From Curtobacterium luteum (GTDB lineage: Bacteria > Actinomycetota > Actinomycetes > Actinomycetales > Microbacteriaceae), in contig NZ_BMOI01000017.1 in NCBI RefSeq assembly GCF_014646995.1, positions 10,563-74,562 of the forward strand: DNA of 64,000 nt, given 5' to 3'. Below, in pieces: positions 8,490 through 16,998 of this stretch (position 1 is its first letter; each line of letters begins with the position of its first letter). The translations under genes were made by a program, and so were the position numbers. Under the pieces are notes generated by a model, which did no database searches, was not told the origin of the DNA, and saw nothing but the letters and a program-made list of their open reading frames with translations.

Positions 8490-9806
8490 TCAGCCCCGGT
8501 CGAACGTGATCGTGTCGTCGTCGGGAGCCGTCACGCGACCCGTCCGGGCGAACTCGGCCCACACCGTGCGGATGCGCCGCCCGCGCTCGTCCACCGCCGG
8601 CCAGTCGCGCTCGGGCACGAAGGCCGAGCCGGCCCAGGCGGCCCGCCCGCCGAGGAGCATCGGCAGGTCGCTCATGTGCACCGCGCCGGTCGGCCGCGCC
8701 GTCGTGCCCCGCAGCAGCCGGTAGGAGGTCGCGTGCCCGCCCGCGGCCCGGTGCCGGTCGCGGAACCGCCGGACGTCACGGCCGTAGACCACCTCGGACA
8801 GCGGGCGGACGAGCCACCAGCGCACGAGCGGCCGCAGCACCCGCGTCCGGGAGACGGCGGCGATCGCGGGCACCGACCGGACGAACATCGCCGCCTCGTC
8901 GACCGCGGACCCGATGAGCACGTCGACGTCGGGCGCCACCGCACGCCACGCGTCGGCTGCACGGGACTCCGTCGGCAGCGGGTCCTGCCCGTACTGCGTG
9001 CCGAACGGCATCCCGCCGCGGAGGCCGAACGGCGCTCCGGCCCGCGCCCCCGCCAGCTGCCGGGCCAGGACGTCCTCGAGCGGGGTCGCCGCGTCGACGG
9101 CACCGACGGCTCGGAGCACCGCGCGGCTCATCCGGGCGCGCCGTCGGGAGATGCCGAGCGGTGCGCTCTGGATGATCGCCCGTCGGAAGAGGCCCTCTGC
9201 GCCACGGCTGATCATGAGGTGCGCGATCGCGTCCCCGCCCGCGGACTGCCCGAACACGGTGACGGTGTCGGGGTCGCCGCCGAACGACCCGATGTTCGCC
9301 CGCACCCACCGCAGCGCTTCGACCAGGTCGAGCAGCCCGAGGTTGGCCGGGACGCGTTCGCCGTCGCCGAGGAAGCCGAGCACCCCGAGGCGGTAGGTCA
9401 CCGACACGACGACCACGCGCTGCTCCGCCACGAGGTCGTGGGCGTCGTGGATCGGGAGGTCGCCGCCGCCGATGACGTACGAGCCGCCGTGCACCCACAC
9501 CATGACGGGCAGGCGCTCGTCGGGGCGTGCGTCCGCGGGCAGGGTGATCGTCAGACGCTGGCAGTCCTCGTCGACGCCGAGGTGCTGCATCGGCGGCAGC
9601 AGCTCGTCGACGAACGCCGCCGGGGGCTGCGGCGCCACCGGGGCCGGGGTGACCGCGGCGAAGGGCTCCGGGAACGCGGGCGCCGGCAGCGGTCGACGGA
9701 ACCGTTCGGCGGTCGCGTAGGGGATGCCCTGCGCCCGGACGACGTCGCCGTCCACGCGGGCCAGGACGGTGCCGACCGAGGTGTCGAACGCGCGCAGATC
9801 GGGCAT
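8490..9806 (-). CDS. Type-B carboxylesterase/lipase family protein
   Basis: A 438-residue alpha/beta hydrolase of the carboxylesterase (para-nitrobenzyl esterase) family, hydrolysing carboxylic esters. The oxyanion loop is VWVHGGSYVIGGGD, and the nucleophile elbow GQSAGGDAIAHL carries the catalytic serine (about residue 190). An acidic residue in the DVDVLIGSAVDEAAMF region and the later His-containing region complete the expected triad less clearly. At 438 residues it is shorter than the usual ~500. ATG 9806 is favoured over GTG 9815 because a TAGCGT -10 box lies 7 nt upstream. Confidence 0.85.
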   Translation of the reverse strand: MPDLRAFDTSVGTVLARVDGDVVRAQGIPYATAERFRRPLPAPAFPEPFAAVTPAPVAPQPPAAFVDELLPPMQHLGVDEDCQRLTITLPADARPDERLPVMVWVHGGSYVIGGGDLPIHDAHDLVAEQRVVVVSVTYRLGVLGFLGDGERVPANLGLLDLVEALRWVRANIGSFGGDPDTVTVFGQSAGGDAIAHLMISRGAEGLFRRAIIQSAPLGISRRRARMSRAVLRAVGAVDAATPLEDVLARQLAGARAGAPFGLRGGMPFGTQYGQDPLPTESRAADAWRAVAPDVDVLIGSAVDEAAMFVRSVPAIAAVSRTRVLRPLVRWWLVRPLSEVVYGRDVRRFRDRHRAAGGHATSYRLLRGTTARPTGAVHMSDLPMLLGGRAAWAGSAFVPERDWPAVDERGRRIRTVWAEFARTGRVTAPDDDTITFDRG

Positions 9807-9813
9807 GCCGTCC

Positions 9814-9819
9814 ACGCTA
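9814..9819 (-). promoter_or_regulatory. -10 box TAGCGT of a leaderless carboxylesterase promoter
   Basis: On the minus strand TAGCGT ends 7 nt before ATG 9806. No ribosome-binding sequence is visible, so the transcript would start at or near the ATG. Confidence 0.5.
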
Positions 9820-10089
9820 GCGGGCCGAGCATCGGGCGCGGGCCCGGAGCCCGATGACGGGCCGTGCCCCCGGGCGCGGACGGGGCCGGAGCCCGATGGC
9901 GACCCCGCCGGCGCGGCCCTCCGCGGTGCGAGGAACGCAACACGGCGTCGAAAACTACACAGCGGGTGGTTTCTCCGGTAGCGTCGTCATCGATCTCGCC
10001 GTGGAGCATCGCTCCTCGACGGGCTGCGACCCCCGGTGCTGCGACATCCAGTGCCGCGACACCAGTCAGGACCGAAGGAGCACTCCGCA
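9820..10089. promoter_or_regulatory. Intergenic control region of the sugar isomerase operon
   Basis: The gap between the carboxylesterase and the sugar isomerase contains a TAGCGT -10 candidate at 9979-9984 reading rightwards, a small inverted repeat GGAGC-ATC-GCTCC at 10003-10015, and the ribosome-binding sequence GAAGGAG at 10073-10079 that fixes ATG 10090. A leader of about 100 nt is implied. No open frame of note is seen. Confidence 0.45.
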
Positions 10090-10905
10090 ATGCCCACCAC
10101 CTCTGTGCAGCTCTACTCGCTGCGCGACGCCATCGCCGAAGACCTCGACACGGCCATCGCCCGGGTCCGCGAGATCGGCTACGAGAACGTCGAGCCGTAC
10201 GCGTTCGTCGAGCGGGTCGACGACCTCGAGCGGGCACTGCAGGCCAACGGCCTCACGGCGCCCTCCGGTCACGTCGCCGTGATCGACGCCGAGGACACCG
10301 CCCCGATCTGGGACGCCGCGAAGCGCCTCGGCATCGAGACCGTCATCGACCCGTTCATCCCGACCGACCGCTGGCAGACCGCCGACGACGTCAAGAAGAT
10401 CGCGGACCGGGTGAACGAACTCACCGCCGAAGCCGCCGGGCACGGCCTGAAGTTCGGGTACCACAACCACCAGTGGGAGTTCACGAACAAGGTCGACGGC
10501 CGCACGGTCTACGACCACTTCGTCGCGCAGCTCCACCCCGAGACCGTCCTCGAGGTCGACACCTTCTGGGCCACCGTCGGCGGCGCGGACGCTCCGGCAG
10601 TGCTCCGCTCGCTCGGCGACCGCGTCGTCGCGATCCACGTCAAGGACGGCAAGGTCGACGGCGACATCCTCACCGCCCTCCCCTCCGCCGAGAGCGCCCT
10701 CATCGTCCCGGAAGCGCTCCAGCGGGCGTTCGAGAACCAGAAGCCGGCCGGCCAGGGCGACGTCGACGTCGCGGGCATCCTCGCCGCCGCGCCGCAGGCC
10801 ATCCGCGTCGTCGAGTTCGACGCCTACGCCGGGGACGTCTTCGAGGGCATCACCGAGTCGCTGCAGTGGCTGCGCGAGAACGACACCGCCGGGGGCGCAG
10901 CGTGA
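10090..10905 (+). CDS. Sugar phosphate isomerase/epimerase (AP-endonuclease-2 TIM barrel)
   Basis: A 271-residue xylose-isomerase-like TIM-barrel protein. It starts MPTTSVQLYSLRDAIAED; GLKFGYHNHQWEF and ETVLEVDTFWATVGG carry the histidine, glutamate and aspartate residues that usually bind the metal, and VVAIHVKDGK is the conserved C-terminal His/Lys strand. Such enzymes isomerise or epimerise keto-sugars or inositol derivatives. The gene overlaps the Gfo/Idh/MocA gene by 4 bp (GTGA), a pairing common in carbohydrate or inositol catabolism. The start is set by GAAGGAG 11 nt upstream. Confidence 0.87.
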   Translation: MPTTSVQLYSLRDAIAEDLDTAIARVREIGYENVEPYAFVERVDDLERALQANGLTAPSGHVAVIDAEDTAPIWDAAKRLGIETVIDPFIPTDRWQTADDVKKIADRVNELTAEAAGHGLKFGYHNHQWEFTNKVDGRTVYDHFVAQLHPETVLEVDTFWATVGGADAPAVLRSLGDRVVAIHVKDGKVDGDILTALPSAESALIVPEALQRAFENQKPAGQGDVDVAGILAAAPQAIRVVEFDAYAGDVFEGITESLQWLRENDTAGGAA

Positions 10906-12017
10906 GCCGCGTCGGCGTCGGCATCATCGGTGCCGGCAACATCTCCGACCAGTACCTGACGAACCTCACGCAGTTCGCCGACGTCGAGGTCCTGTTCGTC
11001 GCGGACCTCATCCAGGAGCGCGCGAAGGCCCAGGCCGAGAAGTACGGCGTCGCCTCGTACGGCACGGTCGAGGAGCTCCTCGCCCGTGACGACGTCTCGA
11101 TCGTGGTGAACATCACGATCCCGGCCGAGCACGCGAAGGTCGGCCAGCAGATCATCGCCGCCGGCAAGCACACCTGGAGCGAGAAGCCCGTCGCCACGAC
11201 CGCCGAGGACGCGCAGGACCTGCTCGCCTCCGCCGAGGCCGCCGGCGTCCGCTACGCGACCGCGCCGGACACCGTGCTCGGCGCGGGCATCCAGACCGCG
11301 ATCCGCGCCATCGCCCGCGGTGACATCGGGACGCCGCTCACCGCGACGACGATGTTCCACGTGCCCGGACCGGACCAGTGGCACCCGGACCCCGAGTTTC
11401 TGTACGCCCGGGGCGCCGGTCCGCTGTTCGACATCGGCCCGTACTACGTCACGACGCTGCTGCACGCGTTCGGCTCCGCTTCGCGCGTGCAGGCCGTGTC
11501 GTCGAAGTCGCGCGAGACCCGCGTGATCGGTTCGGGTCCCCGCGCCGGCACCGAGTTCCCCGTCGAGGTGCCCACGCACCACGCCGCGCTCATCTCGTTC
11601 GCCGACGGCCAGTCCGCGCAGACGACCCTGTCGTTCCAGCACGCCCTGCCCCGCAACGGCTTCGTCGAGATCAACGGCTCCGAGGGCACCATCGTGCTGC
11701 CGGACCCGAACGTCTTCGACGGCGACAGCACCCTGTGGACGCTCGGCGAGGACGAGCCGACGACGCTCGCGCACACGGGCTCGACCTGGGGCCGTGGCAC
11801 GGGTGTCGTCGAGCTGGCCCGCGCGATCGCCGAGGGTCGGCCGGAGCGCGCCTCCGGCGCCGTCGCGTCGCACGCGCTCGACGTCATGCTCGGCATCCGC
11901 GACGCCGCCGAGTCGGGTCAGCCCGTGGAGATCGCCTCGCGCATCACCAAGCCCGAACCGCTGCCCGAGGACTTCGACCCCTCGGCCGCGGTGCTCGCGG
12001 AGGGCGTGCGAGCCTAG
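10902..12017 (+). CDS. Gfo/Idh/MocA-family NAD(P)-dependent oxidoreductase
   Basis: A 371-residue sugar dehydrogenase of the glucose-fructose oxidoreductase/inositol dehydrogenase family. The Rossmann motif GVGIIGAGNISDQYL is at the N terminus, and SEKPVATTAEDAQDL contains the EKP motif of the nucleotide-binding/active-site region. FDIGPYYVTTLLHAFG provides the conserved D(I)xxxYxxxxL/H catalytic segment. It oxidises a sugar or cyclitol; with the overlapping isomerase it forms a two-gene catabolic unit. GTG 10902 gives the family N terminus. A strong terminator follows 12 bp after the stop. Confidence 0.9.
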   Translation: MSRVGVGIIGAGNISDQYLTNLTQFADVEVLFVADLIQERAKAQAEKYGVASYGTVEELLARDDVSIVVNITIPAEHAKVGQQIIAAGKHTWSEKPVATTAEDAQDLLASAEAAGVRYATAPDTVLGAGIQTAIRAIARGDIGTPLTATTMFHVPGPDQWHPDPEFLYARGAGPLFDIGPYYVTTLLHAFGSASRVQAVSSKSRETRVIGSGPRAGTEFPVEVPTHHAALISFADGQSAQTTLSFQHALPRNGFVEINGSEGTIVLPDPNVFDGDSTLWTLGEDEPTTLAHTGSTWGRGTGVVELARAIAEGRPERASGAVASHALDVMLGIRDAAESGQPVEIASRITKPEPLPEDFDPSAAVLAEGVRA

Positions 12018-12028
12018 TCGCCAGCACC

Positions 12029-12066
12029 ACGAGGGGCCGGTTCCGTCGGGAACCGGCCCCTCGTGC
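12029..12066 (+). terminator. Strong hairpin terminator
   Basis: A perfect 17-bp inverted repeat (12029-12045 with 12050-12066) closes a 4-nt loop just after the Gfo/Idh/MocA gene. The stem is CACGAGGGGCCGGTTCC. No long U-tract follows, as is common in high-GC actinobacteria. Confidence 0.88.
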
Positions 12067-12239
12067 GTCCTGCGGTGGTCTTGACGTCCCTGCCTGGAGG
12101 CGCGGCTCGGCTCGGTACCGCGGGCCGCGGTGTCAGCGACGGGCGCCCAGCGAGACCGCGCGTGCGCGTCCCGGCGACGCGCTGGTCCGCGGGAGCGCGA
12201 CTGGCCGCCCGAGCGGTACGGTGCGGCAGGAGGACGGAC

Positions 12240-13109
12240 ATGGCAGCACCGACGATCGACACCGAGGTCACCTACCCCGCCGGGACGGTCACGAGCGAGG
12301 GCACGGTCGTGCACGTCGAGCCGGTCGGCGGCGACCGCTGGGCGGTCTTCCTGGACCGGACGGCAGCTCACCCGGTCGACACCGCCTGGCCGGACCAGCC
12401 GGCAGACCGCGTCACGCTCTCGACGCCGGACGCGCAGTACGACGGCGTCGAGGTCCGGGTCGCGGGCGTCCAGGACGGGACGGTCCACGTCGGTGACGAC
12501 CTCCCGGTGCGCACCGGCACCGAGGGGTGGGTGTTCGCGGTCGCCCACGTCGTGCACGCGGACCCGCCGGCACTCGGGGACCGCGCGACGGTCACGGTCG
12601 ACCGGGGGTTCCGGACGGCGCTCAGCGTCGCGCACAGCGCCTGCCACCTCGCGGCCCTCGCCCTCGACGCCGTGCTCGCGGACCGCTGGTCGAAGCCCGT
12701 GCCGGAGGACTCGCTCGGCCGGCCGGCGTTCGACTCCCTCGCGATCGTGCGGTCGTTGATCGGCGAGTACCGCTCCGAGGACGTCTACCGGATCGGGAAG
12801 TCGCTCCGGAAGAAGGGCTTCGACCCGGGCGCCTTCGACGACGCCGACGGCATCGCGGACCGCGTGACCGGGCTGCTCCGCGCGTGGACGGCGACCGGGG
12901 GTCCGATCCACGTCGTGGCGGAGGACTCCCGGCTGTCCGCTCGTCGGCAGTGGCGGTGCGAGCTGCCCGACGGCGTGGCGGCGATCCCGTGCGGCGGGAC
13001 GCACCCGGACGCGCTCTCGGACCTCGTCGACCCGACGGTCGCGATCTCGGTGGAGGACGTCCCGGGGGCTCGCGTGGTCACGATGACGACGACGCTCACC
13101 CCCCGCTGA
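12240..13109 (+). CDS. AlaX-like trans-editing / metal-dependent hydrolase
   Basis: A 289-residue protein with the layout of the alanyl-tRNA-editing (AlaX, AlaRS editing-domain) family. An N-terminal beta-barrel-like part (residues about 1-120) is followed by the zinc motif HSACH (HxxxH) and, about 120 residues later, CGGTH (CxxxH), the second zinc half-site. Family members deacylate mischarged Ser- or Gly-tRNA-Ala. The spacer RSEDVYRIGKSLRKKGFD between the two halves is not familiar to me, so the substrate may differ. ATG 12240 has AGGAGG at 12228-12233. The gene is convergent with the TetR gene and looks monocistronic. Confidence 0.72.
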   Translation: MAAPTIDTEVTYPAGTVTSEGTVVHVEPVGGDRWAVFLDRTAAHPVDTAWPDQPADRVTLSTPDAQYDGVEVRVAGVQDGTVHVGDDLPVRTGTEGWVFAVAHVVHADPPALGDRATVTVDRGFRTALSVAHSACHLAALALDAVLADRWSKPVPEDSLGRPAFDSLAIVRSLIGEYRSEDVYRIGKSLRKKGFDPGAFDDADGIADRVTGLLRAWTATGGPIHVVAEDSRLSARRQWRCELPDGVAAIPCGGTHPDALSDLVDPTVAISVEDVPGARVVTMTTTLTPR

Positions 13110-13121
13110 GTCGCACCCGGT

Positions 13122-13730
13122 TCAGTCGACCGGCGGGACGAGCCGTTCGAGCAGGCGGAGCACCCGCTCGCCGTCGACCGCGTCGGGGTCGAGCAGCCAC
13201 TGCACCTGCAGACCGTCCGACGCCGCGATGCACAGGCTCGCCAGGTCGACCGCGTCGAGGTCGGGGCGGATGCGGCCCGCAGCCTGGTCCGACGCGATGG
13301 ACTCGGCGAGCTCGGCCCGGAGACCCGTGAACCGCTCGCGCACGAACTCGCGCGTCGCCGGGTGTCCCTCCTGCACCGCGTCGGCCGAGAGGGTCGTGTA
13401 CAGCTGCACCAGCCCCGGGACGGCGCGGTTGCGGACCGCGCTGTCACGCATGTCGCCCACCGCGGACTTCACCCGGTCAGGAGCGCCCTGCTCGCGGACC
13501 TCGTGCTCGTGGTAGACCGCCAGCAGCAGCTCGTCACGACTCGGGAAGTAGTGCCGGAGGGCGGCGTGCGTGATGCCGAGCGACTCGGCGACCGAGCGGA
13601 GGGACGACGCGTCCACGCCCTGTTCGGCGACCATGCGGATCACCTGGTCGAGGATCTGCGCCCGACGCTCGGCACCCTTGCGGTACCCACGGCGCTGCGG
13701 GGCCGTGTCGTCGTCCGGCGGGGAGGTCAT
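13122..13730 (-). CDS. TetR/AcrR-family transcriptional regulator
   Basis: A 202-residue TetR regulator. The DNA-binding domain (residues about 20-70) is clear: RRAQILDQVIRMVAEQG, SLRSVAESLGITHAALRHY and FPSRDELLLAVY. The C-terminal part with TREFVRERFTGLRAELAESI, DAVDLASLCIAASDGLQVQW and LLDPDA is the BetI-like C-terminal domain. The ligand is unknown. The gene stops 12 bp from the convergent AlaX-like gene; the MarR gene lies upstream on the same strand, 83 bp away. Confidence 0.88.
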   Translation of the reverse strand: MTSPPDDDTAPQRRGYRKGAERRAQILDQVIRMVAEQGVDASSLRSVAESLGITHAALRHYFPSRDELLLAVYHEHEVREQGAPDRVKSAVGDMRDSAVRNRAVPGLVQLYTTLSADAVQEGHPATREFVRERFTGLRAELAESIASDQAAGRIRPDLDAVDLASLCIAASDGLQVQWLLDPDAVDGERVLRLLERLVPPVD

Positions 13731-13813
13731 CCCGCCAACTTACCGCTGGAAGGTTTTCCGCGCGAGCGCCCGAGCCCCCGGTCACACGACGACAGGGCCG
13801 GTCCGTGGAGCGA

Positions 13814-14353
13814 TCAGGCCTGCCCTGCGGCGACGGTGTACTCGTCGACCGGGGTGGGCATCCCGGCCGTGAGCGCATCCACGATCGACGACAGCGCCCG
13901 GGCGACGACCTCGTTGTCGGCGTCGTCGAGGTTGTCGAGCACGCCGACCACGGCCTCGTGGAACCGCGCGTAGGACCCGTCGATCTTCGCCGCCGCCTGC
14001 GGGGTCGGACGCAGCACCTGCTGCCGCCGGTCCGTGGGGTGGGCATCGCGCACGAGGTCACCGCTCTCCACCAGACCGTCGACGATCTTCGTGACCGACG
14101 CGTTCGACACCGTGAGCATGACCGCGAGGTCCTTCGGCCCCATCGGCCGGGCGTCGCGCTCCGCCTGGAGCAGGTACCGGAGCGCGAGCGACTCGTTCTT
14201 GGCCAACCCGCTCTCGATCCGGGCCTGTTCGACCTGCTGCTCCTCGGCGTGCTGCAGCCGCAGGATCGACTCGACGGCGCCCCGTGCGGCGGCGGACCGC
14301 GGCTGGCGGGCGTAGAGGTGGTTGTGCTCTCGGCGGACGATGGTCAACGGCAT
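13814..14353 (-). CDS. MarR-family transcriptional regulator
   Basis: A 179-residue winged-helix MarR-type regulator. The recognition region is GPKDLAVMLTVSNASVTKIV (residues about 90-110) followed by DGLVESGDLVRDAHPTDRRQ, the canonical wing. The N-terminal basic extension (residues 1-25) is unusual for the family. It is preceded on the same strand by a 60-codon frame, 19 bp upstream, and the two are probably one transcript. Confidence 0.86.
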   Translation of the reverse strand: MPLTIVRREHNHLYARQPRSAAARGAVESILRLQHAEEQQVEQARIESGLAKNESLALRYLLQAERDARPMGPKDLAVMLTVSNASVTKIVDGLVESGDLVRDAHPTDRRQQVLRPTPQAAAKIDGSYARFHEAVVGVLDNLDDADNEVVARALSSIVDALTAGMPTPVDEYTVAAGQA

Positions 14354-14372
14354 GTGGTCATGCGCTCCTGGG

Positions 14373-14555
14373 TCAAGCGGTCGGTGCGGTGAAGAAGTCG
14401 GCGTACGACGGCTCGGAGCGCGTCGAGAGGAGCGACGGGTCGTTGATGCGGCGCTGCACGAAGGCGTCGATGACCGCCTGGTTCGTGAGGCCCACCCGCG
14501 GGTGGCTCCGGCCGACGCTCGCCTGCCGCGCCATCCCCGTGTACGTGCTGTGCAT
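14373..14555 (-). CDS. Small hypothetical protein (60 aa) upstream of marR
   Basis: A 60-codon frame with a likely ribosome-binding sequence GGAAGG about 10 nt before ATG 14555. The product is hydrophilic, with HPRVGLTNQAVIDAFVQRRI and the acid/aromatic tail SEPSYADFF; it has no membrane segment. Its position directly before marR and the sensible codon bias make it a credible short gene. I do not recognise it. Confidence 0.55.
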   Translation of the reverse strand: MHSTYTGMARQASVGRSHPRVGLTNQAVIDAFVQRRINDPSLLSTRSEPSYADFFTAPTA

Positions 14556-14681
14556 GTCAGACCCGCCTTCCCGTCGATCCCTGCATCCTCGTGGACGTCG
14601 TCCTCGTGGACGTTCCGAACTCTTTCACGACGTCAACGATTCGCGCAACGAACTGTTTGCACTTTGGACGTTTCGCGCACT

Positions 14682-14699
14682 GAACCGTTCGGACGGTTC
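14682..14699. promoter_or_regulatory. Inverted repeat GAACCGT-TCGG-ACGGTTC
   Basis: A perfect 7-bp inverted repeat with a 4-nt loop lies between the lipoprotein stop (14711) and the small-ORF/marR start. It could be a weak terminator for the lipoprotein gene or an operator for the MarR regulator. The surrounding 14590-14700 is the most AT-rich stretch nearby and probably holds the marR promoter. Confidence 0.5.
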
Positions 14700-14710
14700 G
14701 CGGGGTCCGG

Positions 14711-15430
14711 TCAGTCGACCCAGACGACGGTGCCGTTCAGGTCGTGCTGCAGAGCGGCGACCCCCGCGCGCAGTGCCCGCCCAGCACGCTCGGGCGTGAA
14801 GGTCGAGGGGTCGTGGTGGCTCGAGGCCCCGAGCTCCTCGCCGCGGAACCCCGCCCCGGTCCAGTCGGCGGCGGTCACGTTCGAGGTGGGCTCGGCGATC
14901 TCCGCGCCGAGCACGAGGAACTGCTGGTGGAGCGCGCTCGGCGAGATCGCTGCGACGGGGTCCACCATCGCGTTCCTGACACTGATGACGAGGTCGGCCC
15001 GGTCCGCGACCGCCTGGAGCACGGCGTCCGTCATGCCGTCGGCGGATGCGGGCTGGACGTCGGTCACGGTGACCCCCTCGGCGGTCGCCCAGCTCCGGAC
15101 CGCCGATGCCAGCGTCGCGGTCTGGGCATCGTCACCCGCGCCGTACTCCCCCGGCGACAGCAGCACGACGTCGTAGTCGGCCGGCGGGTGGGTGCCGTCC
15201 CAGGAGCCGGGGGCCGGACTGATCGTCGCCTCGGGCGACGGGGGACTGCTCGGGTCGACGAAGCCGGCGCCGAGCGTGCCGGCGGCGTCCGACGACGGGG
15301 ACCGGGTGGTCGGGACCCCTCCGGCCTCCCCGCTCGGACCGGACGAGCACGCCGTCAGCAGGAGCGCGCCCGCGACGGTCACGGCGAGCACGCCCGCGAG
15401 CACGGGCGTCCGGGAGCGGATGCGGTTCAC
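14711..15430 (-). CDS. Secreted lipoprotein of unknown function
   Basis: A 239-residue lipoprotein. The signal peptide is RIRSRTPVLAGVLAVTVAG followed by the lipobox LLTAC, so lipidation would occur on that cysteine (about residue 26). A Ser/Pro/Thr-rich linker (residues 27-75) leads to an alpha/beta domain with YDVVLLSPGEYG, MTDAVLQAVADRADLVISVR and FLVLGAEIAEP, which resembles the fold of BMP/periplasmic-binding-protein lobes but is only half the size. GTG 15430 is chosen because GGAGG lies 7 nt upstream. It is divergent from the HupE-like gene. Confidence 0.72.
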   Translation of the reverse strand: MNRIRSRTPVLAGVLAVTVAGALLLTACSSGPSGEAGGVPTTRSPSSDAAGTLGAGFVDPSSPPSPEATISPAPGSWDGTHPPADYDVVLLSPGEYGAGDDAQTATLASAVRSWATAEGVTVTDVQPASADGMTDAVLQAVADRADLVISVRNAMVDPVAAISPSALHQQFLVLGAEIAEPTSNVTAADWTGAGFRGEELGASSHHDPSTFTPERAGRALRAGVAALQHDLNGTVVWVD

Positions 15431-15588
15431 GGTGGGGCCTCCGGGCATGACGGGGCGAGCAGGGCCGGACCATGGAACCACGACGCGCGGCACCTGCGGG
15501 AGGCGTGGGCGCGCTGATCCGCGGTCGGTCGGCAACCGGTCGCCGACTGTTCACCTGCCGGTTGCCTCGACCGGAGATCGTCTGCCCG

Positions 15589-16848
15589 GTGACCCCCGGA
15601 ACCACCCGCTCCCCGCACCGCACCCCGATCCTCCGACACCGGATCGTGGCCGCGGTGCTGCTCGCCGTCGTCGCCGTCGTCGGCCTCCTCGCCCTCGGCG
15701 GCCCGGCGTCGGCGCACGGCTTCAGCTCGGTCGTCTACGCGCACGTCGACTCGAGGGATGCGGGGACCGTGCGCGCGCGGCTCGGCCTCGAGTACGACCT
15801 CATGCTCGTGTCCGTGGGGACGAGCGAGCACGACGACCCGTTCTACCGGGCGGGCCAGGCCGCGTGGGACGACGGGGACTTCCCCGGGATGCGGAAGACC
15901 GCCGAGGCCCACCTCGAGTCACTCGGCGCGTACGTCCTCGACCGGTTCACCGTGACCCCCGGCGGCCGGGCGTGCGTGGGCGAACTGGAGCCGACGGTCA
16001 CGGTCGACATGCAGGACGAGGTCCCGTACGCCGAGGTGACGGCGGACTTCACCTGCCCCGACCCCGGTCGCACCGACTCGGGGCACGTGGTGTCCTCGAC
16101 GCTCTTCCCGGACCACGAGTCGTACGTCACCGGCACGAAGACGATCGTCACGTACGACGTCGACGGCAAGCAGGGCTCCGCCACACTGGCCGCGGACAGC
16201 CCGTCGTTCTCCACCGAGCAGTCCGCCGGGCAGCGGTTCTGGGAGTTCTTCACCCTCGGCGCCGAGCACCTGCTCACCGGCATCGACCACATCCTGTTCC
16301 TGGTGGCGTTGATCGCCGGGTCCCGACGACTCCGGGAGGTCGTCTACACGGCCTCGGCGTTCACCGTCGCGCACTCGATCACGTTCATCCTCGCCGCCCT
16401 CGGGGTGGTGAGCCCGCCGTCGATCGTCGTCGAGCCACTCATCGCGCTCTCGATCGCCGCGGTCGCCGGCTGGTACCTCTGGCGCCTCTGGCGTCGCCGT
16501 TCCCGCGCGGACGAGCTCGCCGTCGGCACCGAGGGCCGGTTCGCCCTCGACCGCTCGGGCTGGTCCCGGCTCGCGGTGGTGTTCGCGTTCGGGCTCGTCC
16601 ACGGGCTCGGGTTCGCCGGGGCGCTCGGCATCCACGAGGCGTTCTCGTGGCAGCTCCTGGTGTCGCTCCTCATCTTCAACGTCGGGATCGAAGCGGTGCA
16701 GCTCGCGATCATCGCGATCGTGTTCCCGCCGCTCGCGCTGCTGCGTCGCCGAGCCCACATCGCGGCCCTCTGGGTCACCGGGGCGATCACGGCCGGCGTC
16801 TTCGTCATGGGCATGATCTGGTTCGTGCAGCGCCTCGCCGCCGGCTGA
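15589..16848 (+). CDS. HupE/UreJ-family membrane protein with extracytoplasmic N-terminal domain
   Basis: A 419-residue protein. A signal peptide (hydrophobic core about residues 19-35, cleavage near PASAHG) is followed by a beta-rich external domain of ~180 residues. The C-terminal part carries the HupE/UreJ_2 membrane domain with six or so helices and the signature histidines LGAEHLLTGIDHILFLVALI, AHSITFIL and LVHGLGFAGALGIHE. HupE/UreJ relatives are thought to move nickel or other metal ions. GTG 15589 gives the predicted signal peptide with few extra residues; GGAG lies upstream. Confidence 0.85.
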   Translation: MTPGTTRSPHRTPILRHRIVAAVLLAVVAVVGLLALGGPASAHGFSSVVYAHVDSRDAGTVRARLGLEYDLMLVSVGTSEHDDPFYRAGQAAWDDGDFPGMRKTAEAHLESLGAYVLDRFTVTPGGRACVGELEPTVTVDMQDEVPYAEVTADFTCPDPGRTDSGHVVSSTLFPDHESYVTGTKTIVTYDVDGKQGSATLAADSPSFSTEQSAGQRFWEFFTLGAEHLLTGIDHILFLVALIAGSRRLREVVYTASAFTVAHSITFILAALGVVSPPSIVVEPLIALSIAAVAGWYLWRLWRRRSRADELAVGTEGRFALDRSGWSRLAVVFAFGLVHGLGFAGALGIHEAFSWQLLVSLLIFNVGIEAVQLAIIAIVFPPLALLRRRAHIAALWVTGAITAGVFVMGMIWFVQRLAAG

Positions 16849-16998
16849 GGCAGCGGCAGCCTCAGCGCCGTCGTCGCGACCCTGTGACGGTCCTCAGCAA
16901 ACCGGGTCTGTCCGTACACACAGCGTTCACCGAGGGGTTTCACGGCGCGCCCAGAGTCTCCCGTGCACGTTCCTCTCGTTCCTGAACGGATCACGATC

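Noticed and set aside
9955-9975. GAAAAC...GTGGTTTC as a LacI-type operator before the sugar isomerase
   Set aside because: Symmetry is weak and lacks a central CG; not enough to call.
12096-12135. CTGGAGGCGCGGCTCGG near 12096 as a further member of the terminator family
   Set aside because: The core matches on one side, but no matching second arm forms a long stem.
16925-16950. PHO-box-like TTCAC repeats before the metallophosphatase gene
   Set aside because: The two TTCAC copies are 13 nt apart, not the 11-nt step of actinobacterial PHO boxes, and the second unit fits poorly.
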